A stretch of DNA of 64,000 nt from Armillaria gallica (Eukaryota; Basidiomycota; Agaricomycetes; Agaricales; Physalacriaceae), in NCBI GenBank assembly GCA_037576215.1, contig JBANDB010000001.1:6262001-6326000 (forward strand), written 5' to 3'. Positions 31,874 to 42,825 of this stretch are shown here, piece by piece. The notes beneath the pieces are model-generated. The model worked only from the letters and a program-made list of their open reading frames with translations. It was not told the origin of the DNA and did not search any database. Position numbers and translations under genes: made by a program. How positions within the stretch are numbered: position 1 is the stretch's first letter; every line of letters starts with the position of its first letter.

Positions 31874-32237
31874 CTATCCAGAAATCAAATCAACAAAATA
31901 TGATTCTATATCCTCCTTCTACAACAAGCATGCCGGTTGCGGCAGATCGCGCTCAGAGGAAAAGATTGGGTTCAATGAGTGTTCAACGTTGGTGGTGGAC
32001 ACGATGTTAGTTGCGGTCGATTAGAGTGACGTCAACTGGTTGGTCGGCTGTCTCGGTCCGAAATCGGCGAGCTTTAGGATTTTCTGGAGTCTTTCATCGT
32101 TTGCAACAACACGCAAAGTCTAATTATACAGCGTGCGGAAAATCAAATGGAAGCAAAAAGCGGCAAGCCTTGGCATCTCCTCAAAATCGCCGCCTTCAAA
32201 CGCACAAGTGGGAACGACGAGGAAGAAATATGGCCCA
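31874..32237. other. Intergenic, between F-box gene 3 and the Plavaka element
   Basis: 364 bp with no recognised gene. It contains the promoter side of F-box gene 3 and the left flank of the transposon. Confidence 0.4.
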
Positions 32238-32249
32238 CATCAGGAAAAA
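32238..32249 (+). repeat. Left terminal inverted repeat of the Plavaka element
   Basis: 12-bp CATCAGGAAAAA, exact inverse of 38067-38078. Palindromic subterminal motifs GCTACGTAGC follow directly (32257 and 32278). Confidence 0.6.
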
Positions 32250-32445
32250 GGCTTTTGCTACGTAGCACCCCGCCAGCGCTACGTAGTGTTACCCCAGGCA
32301 CATAGCTCAGATAGCGCGCTGCTAGTGCTACATAGCATCAGTAGTGGTCCATAGCTTCGTGCTTTGAGTACATACCAGCATATAGTATTCAATTCTTCAA
32401 GTATAGATTGCGTGATTCTCACAGTGCGGGAAAGAGGAAGAGACT

Positions 32446-35400
32446 TCATTTCAAGATGCACTTGTCACGTAAAAGTACAAAATCAATGTGTCGGAGGTAG
32501 GAATTTAAGAAGAAGGTACGGCACGAATCTAGGATATTGTCGCTAGTGAACCGTGGATCGATAACCCGCCCAGAATATGGAGAAAGATGGCAGCTACGAG
32601 AAATGTACGTGATTGGAATTATAGATGCGTTCGGGCGGCCACCTCGGATAGTAGAGTATTGGACTTTGAACATTCCGGTGAGCTCATCCACCTTGCGAAG
32701 GGGGGTGAACCACTCGACATACGCAAGGGGGTGATGGAATTCCCCTAGCTCCGGAGGGAGATCAAAGATAGCATGAATTCGAGCAACGTGGAGGCCTGGA
32801 AGAAGGTTGAGTTAGTCGGTAACTGGGCCATAGAAACTTCAAACACGCACCTTTGGGTCCAAGCATATCTAAGTCAATGTTACCATTCTCAGGCAAGTCC
32901 TTCCTTGCCAAGACCGTATCAAAATACCCGGGCGTTGCCTTCTTATGACCACGGGCTTGTTCTGGAAGAGTTGCGCGGACAGAATCAATGGTAGCAAGCT
33001 GCGAGACTTCGGGCACTGGAGGAATAGAGACACGAAATCGTTTATATACTGAGTATGCTGCCGGTTCCGCATCCCAATAATCCAGGCTAAATAGTCGGTG
33101 CTTGCGAAGGAAGGCTTCCATGGCATAGACAAACTCGGAAGCCCCAAACTTGGTCTGTAGATCGTCGAGGCTGACATTGGCATAGGACGGAGTTTTGGGG
33201 ATGAAGCAAGTAGATTCCCCATATTCAAGCCGAGACTTCGTGGCAATGTCGATGTCTTTGCCATCAGCATCGTCATCGTCGTCGCCCTCATGGTGGTGAT
33301 TTTGAAGGGATACAGCGGGGTTAACACGACCGATCCGCTTACGATCATTGCCGGTGTGGGAATTGATGTCACCATCAATGTCCACGTCGTCCTCTTCCTC
33401 CTCCACCTCTTCTTCTGCCTCTGGCTCCGTGTATTCATCGATGGCATACTGTAAAAATCTCTGAAACTTCTCAACAGCCTCGCGCCTCCTCATCCACACT
33501 GTCATCTGTTTCACGTACCCTTTTTTGTTTGATGCATTGTAGGCGATCTTTGCATAATCGATGTGCAGACGTTCTGAAGCTTCTGTATTGTAGCCACCTG
33601 CCGAGCCATGCGAGCGTATCATTGAAGCGTAGTGGTGCATGGAATGAATTTTCGGAATATTGAAGTGATCGCGTATTCCCTGGTCAACAAAGATCTCCTT
33701 GTGCTTGTGAAAGGTATGCCACGATTCTTCCAGTTTCTTCAACGACTCAGTCGTATGCTCTTCATAGTGTGCATAGTATATGAAGTCAAGGACTGCTCTA
33801 ACACATTTCGTCACCTCCTCATCCGCACATCCAGCTATAACGGCCAGAAACACTTTCTCCATATTCTTGTATTCGTTACCCGTCCACTGCGAAATTAATG
33901 ATATCCCTTTCTTGAAATGTCGAAGACTCGGATGCCGTGTCATGGCTTGGAAGCGACGATCCACTTCAGCTTTTTGCAGCCCATCTATCTGACGTTCAGG
34001 TCCATCAACGTTCACCGCAGCGGTTGCCCACTTGACGACGTGATCTTTGAAGACCCCTTTGTGCAGTTGGTGGAGGATATCGGGAGTAAAGCATTGGAAT
34101 ATGTTACAATGGGGTAAGTCAACCCAAAACGGATTGACTGGCCGCAGGCCCCAGTCTGTAAATTCTCGTGGTTCCAACCCAGCTGATGCCTGCTTCAGAA
34201 TCTCGATTGTTTCCTTTGGATCACGCATGAGTGAGCACACAGGATCTCCAAGTTCGCCAGCTTTCGCCTTGCATTTTGGGCATCGGTTCTCCATTGAGCA
34301 TCCAATCAAGCACTGCTCTGGGTAATCTGCGACGTATGCAGCCAAAATTGGATAGACGAGTCTGATCTGACCATCAGCGCACAGCATCTCTACTCCATTC
34401 TTTCCGGCCTCGATCAATGGCTCAAGAAGCGAGCGCATACAAGTATGAAACAGCTGGTAGGACTCAACCGACCGCTGTTTCTTTGAAAAGCACTCTAGTT
34501 TACTGACGGGTAGGTACCCTATCAGTACAGTCGCATGCTCGGAAGGCTTCCGCCTAATATCCTTGTCGATATTCCCAATTGTCAGGTACACCGGCCATGC
34601 GGACTTGTCACCACTGAAGCGGGAAAGCTGTGTTTTATCAGAGGCAATAATCACCGGAGCAATTGTTACACCTTTTGGTAAGAGTTTCTGCCCCGTCATC
34701 GTGAGTATCCCTTTTAATACGAAGATCAAAAGATGTACCTGGATTTGCCACCACCAGTCTGCCGTCGCCATCTCACTGTATACCCTCGATGTACCCGTAT
34801 CATCAGTGTAGACCCGTTCAGGTGCGTAACGCATGTGTTCTTTGAACCGAGCATCACCCATAAGTTCTCGAATACAGGCAACCGGATCACGCTTCCAAAG
34901 CTCGATCTCTTCTGTCCGCGGCTTTCCCTCATCATCGAGCAAATCCCCATGAATCTCGAAAGCTTCGCATGTCCATTCAGGACCGGTGGGAAGCTTATCA
35001 ATGGTTTGAAACAGCTTTCTTTTATTGCTGAAGCTCGGATTGACATTATTTTTGATCTAGAAACCATTTTAAGTTCTGCTCGAGTGAAAAACAATCAAAG
35101 GTACGCACACTTTCCAACTTCAAGAATGCGTCGATCTCCTTCTGACTGATGCTAGAGCGCATTAACCATCTAGCAAGCTCCCACTCGTCTCTGGAACTGA
35201 AAGGCGCCCACATCGCCTCATTATTCTCGACCTTCTGACGCCGAAAAAGTTCAAAAAATGGAGGTAATTTTCCACGCTCAGCAATCGGATCACCGGCAGG
35301 CCAAGGAAAGTCTTCAATGTAATGTTCTGGTGGTCCCGCAACATTGTCTTCATCTTCAATGTCCTCGATACGAGTCTTCTTGGATGGTGGAAGATTGGTG

Positions 35401-35666
35401 CCCGTATCTGGAAATGCATGAAGCTCTTCGGTATCGTGGCCAGATGAGGGTTCAAAATCCGAAGATGGGCTGAAGGGTGGTATGCTTGAAGTTTTAGCAG
35501 CCAGGGCTGGGGAGACGTCGCGTTTCCGTTTAGAGGCCTTGATGGCTCTCATTAGTCTCTCATCAAGCTCAGAGCCGCAGCTGGTTTGAGAATAGTGGCG
35601 TTCCAAACCAGGTTTGGAGTTTGTTTGACGTCCACAGATCTGGCATTTGAAGATGGAGTGCACCAT
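32446..35666 (-). CDS. Plavaka transposase
   Basis: Exons 35666-35109, 35056-32851 and 32795-32446 join with phase-consistent introns of 52 and 55 nt to 1038 codons (1037 aa). The N-terminus has a single zinc-finger-like motif ([23 protein letters not shown]) for DNA binding, followed by an acidic, Ser/Pro-rich linker. The core carries Plavaka-family landmarks: [42 protein letters not shown], a cysteine motif ([20 protein letters not shown]), [20 protein letters not shown] and the late [37 protein letters not shown]-type cut-and-paste transposase is expected. An acidic insert ([12 protein letters not shown]) lies about 40 percent from the C-terminus. The C-terminal exon ends [12 protein letters not shown]. 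No stop or frameshift was found, so the gene may be functional. Confidence 0.9.
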
Positions 35667-35840
35667 TGTAGCAGGACAGTAGCAAGAAATAGAATTACAA
35701 TGACGGCGGAGTACACAAGTAAGTGGCTCAAATCACGTTATCTCAAATGTTTGTTGATTCTTTCTCGTCTTTCCAGATTTGATCAACTCTTCTTTTCACC
35801 ACCACCTTTCCACTAGTATCGACAATCTTCAACACAGATA

Positions 35841-37778
35841 ATGGCACGTCAATCAACTGAAACCGATGTCTCCAGCTCAGATGTGCGGGGCAGGCGACCG
35901 AGCAAGCCTAGCAAGAAGCAGGCTGACCTCAGTGCGTGCCTTCACTGCTCTACTCTCATGTGTACCTCACTGTGTACTCTTCCAGATCAGAATGCTTCGA
36001 ACGCAGAGAACAAGAAGCTTCAGGCAGTCATTGCAAATCTCCAAAAGCAAAATCTTGAGCTTCAGCGGAAGCAAGCCCTCAAGGATAAAACTAACCGTGC
36101 GTGATATTCAGCATCTCTTACCCTATTGACATTTGTCTAGAGCGACTTCGGGAAAATTATGCGGAAGAGTACTCTCGTGCTCACAACGGCCGCCAGCTAT
36201 CTGATGTGGAAAGCGAAGACGATGATACAGGTGGCACATTGGGGTTTTCATCTTCTGTGAGTGTTATTCCTATACAGCTCGCTATGAAGGGAAATATGCT
36301 CAGTTGTTACCGAAGATTCAGTCAAAGGGGACTATTTCGACTCCACCCAGACGACTTCGTCGAAAAGGACAACCTCGTATCACTGCCTCATCGCCCACTC
36401 CTGATTTGCCGGGCCAAGACATTTCTCACATCGACTTCAGGTCAAGTCCTATCCGTCGCATTCGCAATCGGCAATCCTCTCCTCTTCCTGGTGATTCAGA
36501 TTCTCTTTCTGATGCTAACAATGATGCCGCATTTGACCCTGTTGATGAGGCGGCTACTGTTGAACACTGTGAACCCCCAAAGGAGCTAGACTCATTGACG
36601 TCTGACAACCCAGCTCAAATAGCAGGAAGCAAGCGGCCTCATAGCCCTTCACCGACCTCTCAGTCTGACCTCCCTTCTGACGCAAAGAAGCCTCGCATGG
36701 CTAAGGTTGCCACTGGTACAAAAGGTGTCAATCAACGTGATTATGATGGTAAAGCACGTCAAATTCTTTACCAAGTCTGTAAAGAATGGGAGCGGCGCAT
36801 TTACACTGTCGACGGATATCCAGGCACCGAGGTTGAGCGTATGTGGTTGCAGGAGCTGTGGGATGAAGCTTGTGAAGAATTCGGAGAGGCTTACGAACTC
36901 ACCAAGGGTATGCAGACCATGGTACGTCATTCCTCCGAATCTGAGAAAATCTCTGATCTTATTGCTGCTAGATTAAACGACGATCAGCACGTGTCCGGGG
37001 AGCGATGAAGACTGACATGAAGGCCTTGGTCATAGCGACCTATGGCTTTGTTGTTTCCAGCAAGAAAGCAACAATTGAGCAAAACAAGAAGAAGTATGTC
37101 ATGTTAGCGACACGCGGTGCATTCACCTGTAAGGTATGCGTGAGTTTATGTTCTTGTTCCAGCTTACCTCATTGCTCTGCAGGAGCCAAAGACCTTCCGA
37201 CGCAGGTTCGAAAACAAGATTATCCCAATGGTAATCACTGAACATTTCTTTGGTCACCGTAAGGCACCCGGGATTATCTGGGAGGATGATTTCAATTGTA
37301 TAAAACCAGAGACAGTCGCTCTTGTTGTGACTATAGTAAGTTCTGGCTATGACCTGTTATCTATCATTATTCAATCTCCTTCACTAGTTAGAGCATTGTA
37401 TCGAGGAATGGGCCGATGGTACTTTTAAGGCACAGAAGCTCAGCGACGCGACCCAAACCCCTCGGTACCTCGCCCATCTGAAAGATGTCAAAGCATGGTG
37501 TTCAGGAGACGTCAAGGTTACAGGAAACATCCGTCGACACTGGGCTACGAAAGGAAGGTGAATTTTCTGTGCCTCTTCGCAGAGCTTGTTCTACCCTGAC
37601 CATCTTACTTATTAGAACACATGCAGATGTGCAGCCGAAGCAGATTGGCGACGGGTTTATTGATGATGCAGAGAAGGAGCGACTTGTTGCCGATCTACAA
37701 GGTCGAACTGGTGAGACTGACAGTGAAGTCGAGACTGATTTGGAGGATGAACATGATGCCGTGGTAGGGGAGGAGTAG
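35841..37778 (+). CDS. Plavaka-associated accessory protein (coiled coil plus C-terminal globular domain)
   Basis: From ATG 35841, about eight exons join in frame. Main junctions are 35931/35986, 36099/36142, 36231/36288, then long exon 3 to about 36921, and further exons from 36971, 37182, 37391 and 37617 to the TAG at 37778. The protein begins MARQSTETDVSSSDVRGRRP (AT-hook-like RGRRP), then a coiled coil (ENKKLQAVIANLQKQNLELQ) and a Ser/Pro/basic linker. A globular part follows, with KARQILYQVCKEWERRIYTV, MKTDMKALVIATYGFVVSSKK and FRRRFENKIIPMVITEHFFG, and an acidic tail. The layout resembles basidiomycete transposon-linked proteins carrying a domain I recall as DUF6532; this name is from memory and unverified. 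It probably assists or regulates transposition. Confidence 0.75.
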
Positions 37779-38066
37779 AACTGAGTATTAGTTATATGAC
37801 CATAATATATACATTTGAACTGCATTTTGGCGTTGTGTATCTCGACGACTATTATGGGTATGAGTGAATACTGAACTGTATGTATAGATATAGTACTGTT
37901 ATAGATAGGTATGGTACTGCTATGTAGCTCTCACATGTAAACTATCGAAGTGCTATGTAGTGCTACATAGCATTCGCAGGAGTGCTACGGATGTTATGTT
38001 AAGGGGTACTTGACTACGGAGCTACGGAAGCTATATATAGGCAATACTTATACATAGCTTCGTGGA

Positions 38067-38078
38067 TTTTTCCTGATG
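38067..38078 (-). repeat. Right terminal inverted repeat of the Plavaka element
   Basis: TTTTTCCTGATG is the exact complement of the left end. Subterminal motifs GCTATGTAG and GCTACATAGC lie at 37920-37972. Confidence 0.6.
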
Positions 38079-39039
38079 CATGCACGAGTCCCAAATTGAG
38101 GCTCAGGTAAAACAAGGGATAGCGAACAGTATGCAACAGGCAACAGGCAAGTCGTGCGTTGAAAAACAGTAACAGCACACGGCACGCACGAGGCTATCCG
38201 GTACCTAGGCCATCGGCATAAGATAACCACGCGCGGTACTCGCATAGAGCATGGCACGATGGTGGGATCTAGCCAAAAAATTAGTGGAACTCAGCGAATA
38301 CCATGGCAAGTATGGCCTACTGGTTCTGCCGCATACAGTCGCAAAGTGATGCGCCTGAGCAGCATGCTATTATAAACAGCCGAGTAACCACACACAAAAG
38401 TAAACCTCCGTAGTCTACAGGATATTATGTATCCGGACATAACCACTTGAGAACTGCACAGTGTTGACACACAAAGGATACTGCACATTCCTTGATCCCT
38501 CTCAACAGCATGCCAACCACCTGTAGTACATTCACGCGGTAGAAGGATTATCATGGTAAATGCACCGATAGGCATCATAACTTGAAGTATCTTCTATCTG
38601 TACATCGTTTGAAAGTAAGGTCTGCCTGGCGACAAATAAGCAACGGAAGCAACAAAGGATAGGAAGGACTTACAAGAAAAGTAGAGCGGAGTGTTTACAA
38701 GGAGGGGGTGTCCGCACGAAGCGGACTAAGATCCCAAAAATTGAGGCTCAAGGCCTACCGCGGCAAAATGCCATGCTCCCCTCAAATGAGGATGGAGCGG
38801 AGTAATAAGGCATTACACATTCATGCCAGCAGGGATTCAGGCGAGATAGAGACAAGCTCGACATCCGCTGCCACATGAACACATGCTGATCTCTGCTACA
38901 AACGAGGACAGAGGTGGAAAGACACATTTCTGCATAAACTCCTGGATCGGGAGGCAAAAGGCAATCAACGGTCTCTTTCACTTGATTGTGCGCAGAGCCG
39001 TTCGAACAAATGACAGCCAAAGTACGAATCGGACTAGAG
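38079..39039. other. Non-coding stretch right of the Plavaka element
   Basis: Short frames on both strands have no domain and look random. No gene, RNA or mobile element is recognised. Confidence 0.35.
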
Positions 39040-39515
39040 AGAGTTCGGATATCGAGATCGTCGCCGAGCATCCCAGATAAGATCATTCACTGCAGATAAA
39101 ACATCAGTCTAGTCGGTGAATAAAATGACACAAGGCTTACCTCCAGCAGCGGCCCGTGTGCTGTACACATTGTCTGCAAGGCAGCACGGAACCATACAAG
39201 GCACAACAGGCTGCGCAGGGATATACATGATAGCATTTGGCAGGACAACCAAATGAAGAGATACATGGCGCAACAAGCTGCGCTAGGATATACATGCAAA
39301 TATTGGAGAAACACAACCAAATCGAAGAGCAAGGCGCAGCAGAAACCGAATACGTGCATCGAGGTCGTCACGGAGATCGCAGAAAAGATAAGTCACTGCG
39401 AATCGGGTATTAGTCTAGGTGGTAAATGAAGTAAAATGTACGACTTATGTCCACCAGCGGCCCATGCGCTGTACACATTGTCCATAAGGCAGCACGAAAC
39501 CATACATGATCATCA
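39040..39515. repeat. Tandem duplication, about 304-bp period, two copies
   Basis: The segments starting near 39050 and 39354 share ATCGAG.TCGTC, CAGTCTAG/TTAGTCTAG, CCAGCAGCGGCCC.TG.GCTGT and AAGGCAGCACG.AACCATACA. A smaller internal repeat of about 70 bp (CAACA(G/A)GCTGCGC..GGATATACATG..ACAACCAAAT) lies within the first copy. It is non-coding. Confidence 0.6.
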
Positions 39516-39665
39516 GAAAAATGGCCAATTTGTCTTTAGCAGATTTGTCTTTTTCTGGACTTCTTTCAGCGTCTTGATCTTTGGGACCGGTGTCTTGATC
39601 TTTGGAACCGGTGTCTTGAGCTTTGGAGCCGGATCTTTAACATCTTTGGCATCTTTGGCATCTTA
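39510..39665 (-). repeat. 21-bp coding-type repeat (PVPKIKT heptads)
   Basis: On the minus strand three tandem 21-bp units encode PAPKLKT, PVPKIKT and PVPKIKT, preceded by DAKDAKDVKD and followed by LKEVQKKTNLLKTNW and a stop. It lies just downstream of the dioxygenase stop at 39782 on the same strand. It could be an alternative last exon or a separate small gene. I cannot join it confidently. Confidence 0.4.
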
Positions 39666-39781
39666 CCAAAACCTTGAAGTAGTTATGGTGCATCATGTTG
39701 AATGTGTGCGAAGAAACACTACAAATGAGGAGAATTTGATGTATAAAAGTGGTCTGGAATATTTGTAAATGTATACTGTAT

Positions 39782-42720
39782 TTAACGAGCGACATGGCGG
39801 GCCCACCCATTGTACTTAAATGCCGTATCATCCTGTCCACTAGCCCATGAATCACCACGGTTATCAGAATGAAGGACCAGTGAGCCTCGTAACCCGGTGA
39901 AATGGAGATTGAAATGGGTAATACGACCAGAAGGAAAGATGACAACATCCCATGGTTTCAACTTCAAAACCTGACCAGCTTCATACAAACAAAGCTCCCC
40001 ACCTTCCCATTCCCCAAAAGGGATGACTACGCAGATTATCTTGTCAAATGAATCACGATGTCCATTAGTAGCGACTCTGATGTTGATGACAAAGCCAGAA
40101 AATGGGTATGCTGCACTGTGTTCGTTCAGAGGTAAGTGATCCACGAACACTGTGAGCTCTTTGTAGATATCTGGTAGCAATTTTCTAATCTGTTCAAAAA
40201 GTCGGTTAGATAACAAGCTACGATTTGACCACTGCTTACATGCTCATCAATGAACTTCATAATGTCTTGGAAGATGCTCGCTAGGACGTCTGTCTCCAAC
40301 AAATCTGCTAGAAACTCCCTAGAATGACCAGGAGCTCGCTTTTGAAAATGTATGGTAGTTCGCCCCTCCCTCATACTATAATAGGGATTGGCATCCTCGG
40401 GTGCCTCATATCCCTATTAGAACATTGTTTTAGGCATGGCGGTTTCAAAAAGAAGGATATGTAGCATACCCTCTCAGTATATCGGTTCCACCAGTCACCA
40501 TGCCAGCAATAATAACTGTACCCTTGACGGTCTGATTTGTCTTGCTCAAATTCCCCGTTCCATGTACTTCTTAGCTGTGCAACAATGGAATCTCGTAAGT
40601 GTGGCAGATGGGACAGCATGTTGGGAATAATAACGGCTACTGGTTCCGCATCAGCATCACGGATAACAACTGTTTGCCTGTCCAACCAAATTAGAAACAT
40701 GATGGAAGAATGGTAGGTATACGCACCCTTCACAAATGCTTGTGTCGATACAGAGATATCCGTCGGGATCTTTTTTCTCACCGGCATCAGTATAATAGTG
40801 CTCCAACTATTGTTAACGACACGGTAAGTAATTAACATGGATACGAGAAACTGTTTCACCTCTGCTTCAAGGTGCTTGAGACTGGTTACTGGTCTTGCCA
40901 AAGCTGCTTTACCACGCTGTGCAGCTGTCCATGCCGGTGCTTCATCAGCATTGAATGGGCAACGATTTTTGGGCACTTTGAACTTTGTATGAATGGTGTA
41001 CACTGGCGTGGTTTGACAATGAACACCGCTAGGAACTTTGCATGAGGGCCACTGCTGTTCTCGTAGAAGTGTCCATGGTTCGATGCATTCAGGGAGACGG
41101 AAGAAACTGTAGAAAATTACTCTCTTGTGCACACAAATGCATAAACATACGCACTTGACACAAACGTCATCCAATACACTTTGAATGAACTTATAGTTAG
41201 AAAACAGATGCTCCTGCCACTCCTTCTCTGCGGTATTCCACAATGTTATTTTCATCCACGGTGTGTCGACTGCATCAATAGTTTCCATTGTCATTTGAAG
41301 ACGGGTGATGATGAGGTGGGTGACAAGTTCATATGACGGTGTACCACCTGACAACAGTTTAAGAAGATACATCAAAAATGTAAGTGACACGTACTTTCGG
41401 GACGATGGAGCGACACTGCTAAACCTGAGATGTCTTCCATAGAACTGTACTTCGGACGACAAACATCATAACGCATCCCAGTGGCAGCAAGGAGGAAGAA
41501 GATATAAGGTGTTCCTACAATGTTTGTCAGCTCCAGTGGATATGTCAGATATAGATGTGTGAAACCTACCCGCTGTGGCTAAATATAACAAGCGTACCCC
41601 TTCAGAATACCATGACTGGAACTTGGTGTGCTCTGTTTTCGCCATTCGGGCAAAGTCAGCGATACTGGGACCCTGTCCTCCATCAGCGATGGCAGCTTTT
41701 CTGTATCTGTTATAAGCCACGATGAGTCAGTCATCAATTTAAAAACAGAATGGAAAGCTTGCCCATCACATGTCAACACTAACTGGAAATACAACCACAT
41801 CATCTTGTAATTATTGAAACTGTCCACCTTTTGAAGGGAACGGCAACATGCCGCAATTCCAGCAAGAGACCGGTCTTCGCAATTCAAAGCAACGGAGGGT
41901 GTGCACACCAAATTGTGAATGAGATCGTTCAACACCACGGTCGACGTCGAGTCCAAAGACACTGTTGACAGTTTAGTGAGGAGCTGAAGGGCAGAGGTGT
42001 TAGGAGGTGGCAATGTCAACGTGTCCATCCAATTTGGTCTCCCCTCTGTAGGTTTCCCTCGTCGGATTGTGTTCTTGCCAACGTGAACGTTTGAACGGTA
42101 AGATAATGTTTTGCGCTTTTTGTTCCCCTTCCGTTTGTTACATTTGCTTTTACCCTGCCCAACAAATTCGGCACCATCATCAGGCTCATCGGGGCCATGG
42201 TCCGGATCTTGCTGAATTCTCGGTTGCAGCCGCATGATTTGCGCTGGCCACTGTCCCAATTACTGCCAGAAGAGTCCCCAGTACAGATAGAATGATGCTC
42301 CGCTCTCTCCAACTGTATGCACATGTCATCGTCTGAGTCGAGTTCAGTGCCACATGATCTTGTTGGAGCAGTCGCATCTCCGATTGAATCATCGTGGATG
42401 ACATAGCTTGAGCATCCACTGTTGGTAGAGCGAACATGAATGACCGAGCTGATGTCACGTCTGGAACACTTCAACGGAGTCACCGGCAGAGAGTCGATAC
42501 ATGGTGATGAATGTGCAACTACAGTTGCAACGTCGTCCTCATCATTGTCGACAGTTGTGGTGGTGGGGGATGCGGCACGTTCCAACATGCTGGTTGGGAA
42601 ACTAACTGAGCTGCTGTCTGATCGCGAAGACTTCAACGGAGTCACAAGTTGTGAATTCGTACATGGTGACGAATTCACTACTGCAGTTGCATTGTCGTCT
42701 TCATCGTTTTCGACAGTCAT
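39782..42720 (-). CDS. 2-oxoglutarate/Fe(II)-dependent dioxygenase, transposon-associated type
   Basis: Many exons read from about 42720 to the stop at 39782. The last exon (40216 side) carries the double-stranded beta-helix core. GFVINIRVATNGHRDSF gives the HxD iron motif. GEWEGGELCLYEAG and LKLKPWDVVIFPSGRITHFN give the distal His. GLRGSLVLHSD gives the 2OG-binding Arg. Upstream exons fit without breaks: LETDVLASIFQDIMKFIDEH, GYEAPEDANPYY, DRQTVVIRDADAEPVAVIIP, CPFNADEAPAWTAAQRGKAA, FFRLPECIEPWTLL, ARMAKTEHTKFQSWYSEGVR. The N-terminus has two tandem copies of a roughly 41-residue acidic repeat (NDEDD..SSPC..VTPLK.SR.D.SSV). Related basidiomycete oxygenases, including TET/JBP-type enzymes that oxidise 5-methylcytosine, are known to spread with KDZ/Plavaka elements. 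Substrate here is not known. The exact first exon is uncertain. Confidence 0.72.
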
Positions 42721-42825
42721 GTGAGAAAAAGGTAGGGTGCATCCTGACGTGCCATTTCCATTGGTGTACCGTGACCGTTTTGCCGTGGTGTAGCGGTCAG
42801 ACAGGGCATCTGCTGCGATCTCTTG

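Larger units (their letters stand above)
32238..38078. mobile_element. Plavaka-type DNA transposon with two divergent open genes
   Basis: Terminal inverted repeats CAT CAG GAA AAA (32238-32249) and its exact complement (38067-38078) bound a 5.84-kb unit. Inside each end are palindromic motifs of the GCTACGTAGC / GCTATGTAG / GCTACATAGC kind, with a longer imperfect inverted match around GTAGCAC(C/T)CC. The unit holds a minus-strand transposase and a plus-strand accessory gene that diverge from a 174-bp promoter region (35667-35840). Both genes appear free of breaks. No target-site duplication could be read at these ends, so the exact termini may be off by some bases. Confidence 0.75.

Noticed and set aside
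32228..38086. Target-site duplication of the Plavaka element
   Set aside because: Direct comparison of the flanks (ATGGCCCA left, CATGCACG right) shows no convincing direct repeat.
39782..40216. Firm assignment as a TET/JBP 5-methylcytosine oxygenase
   Set aside because: Iron and 2OG motifs are common to many Fe2OG families, and no TET/JBP-specific feature can be proven by eye.
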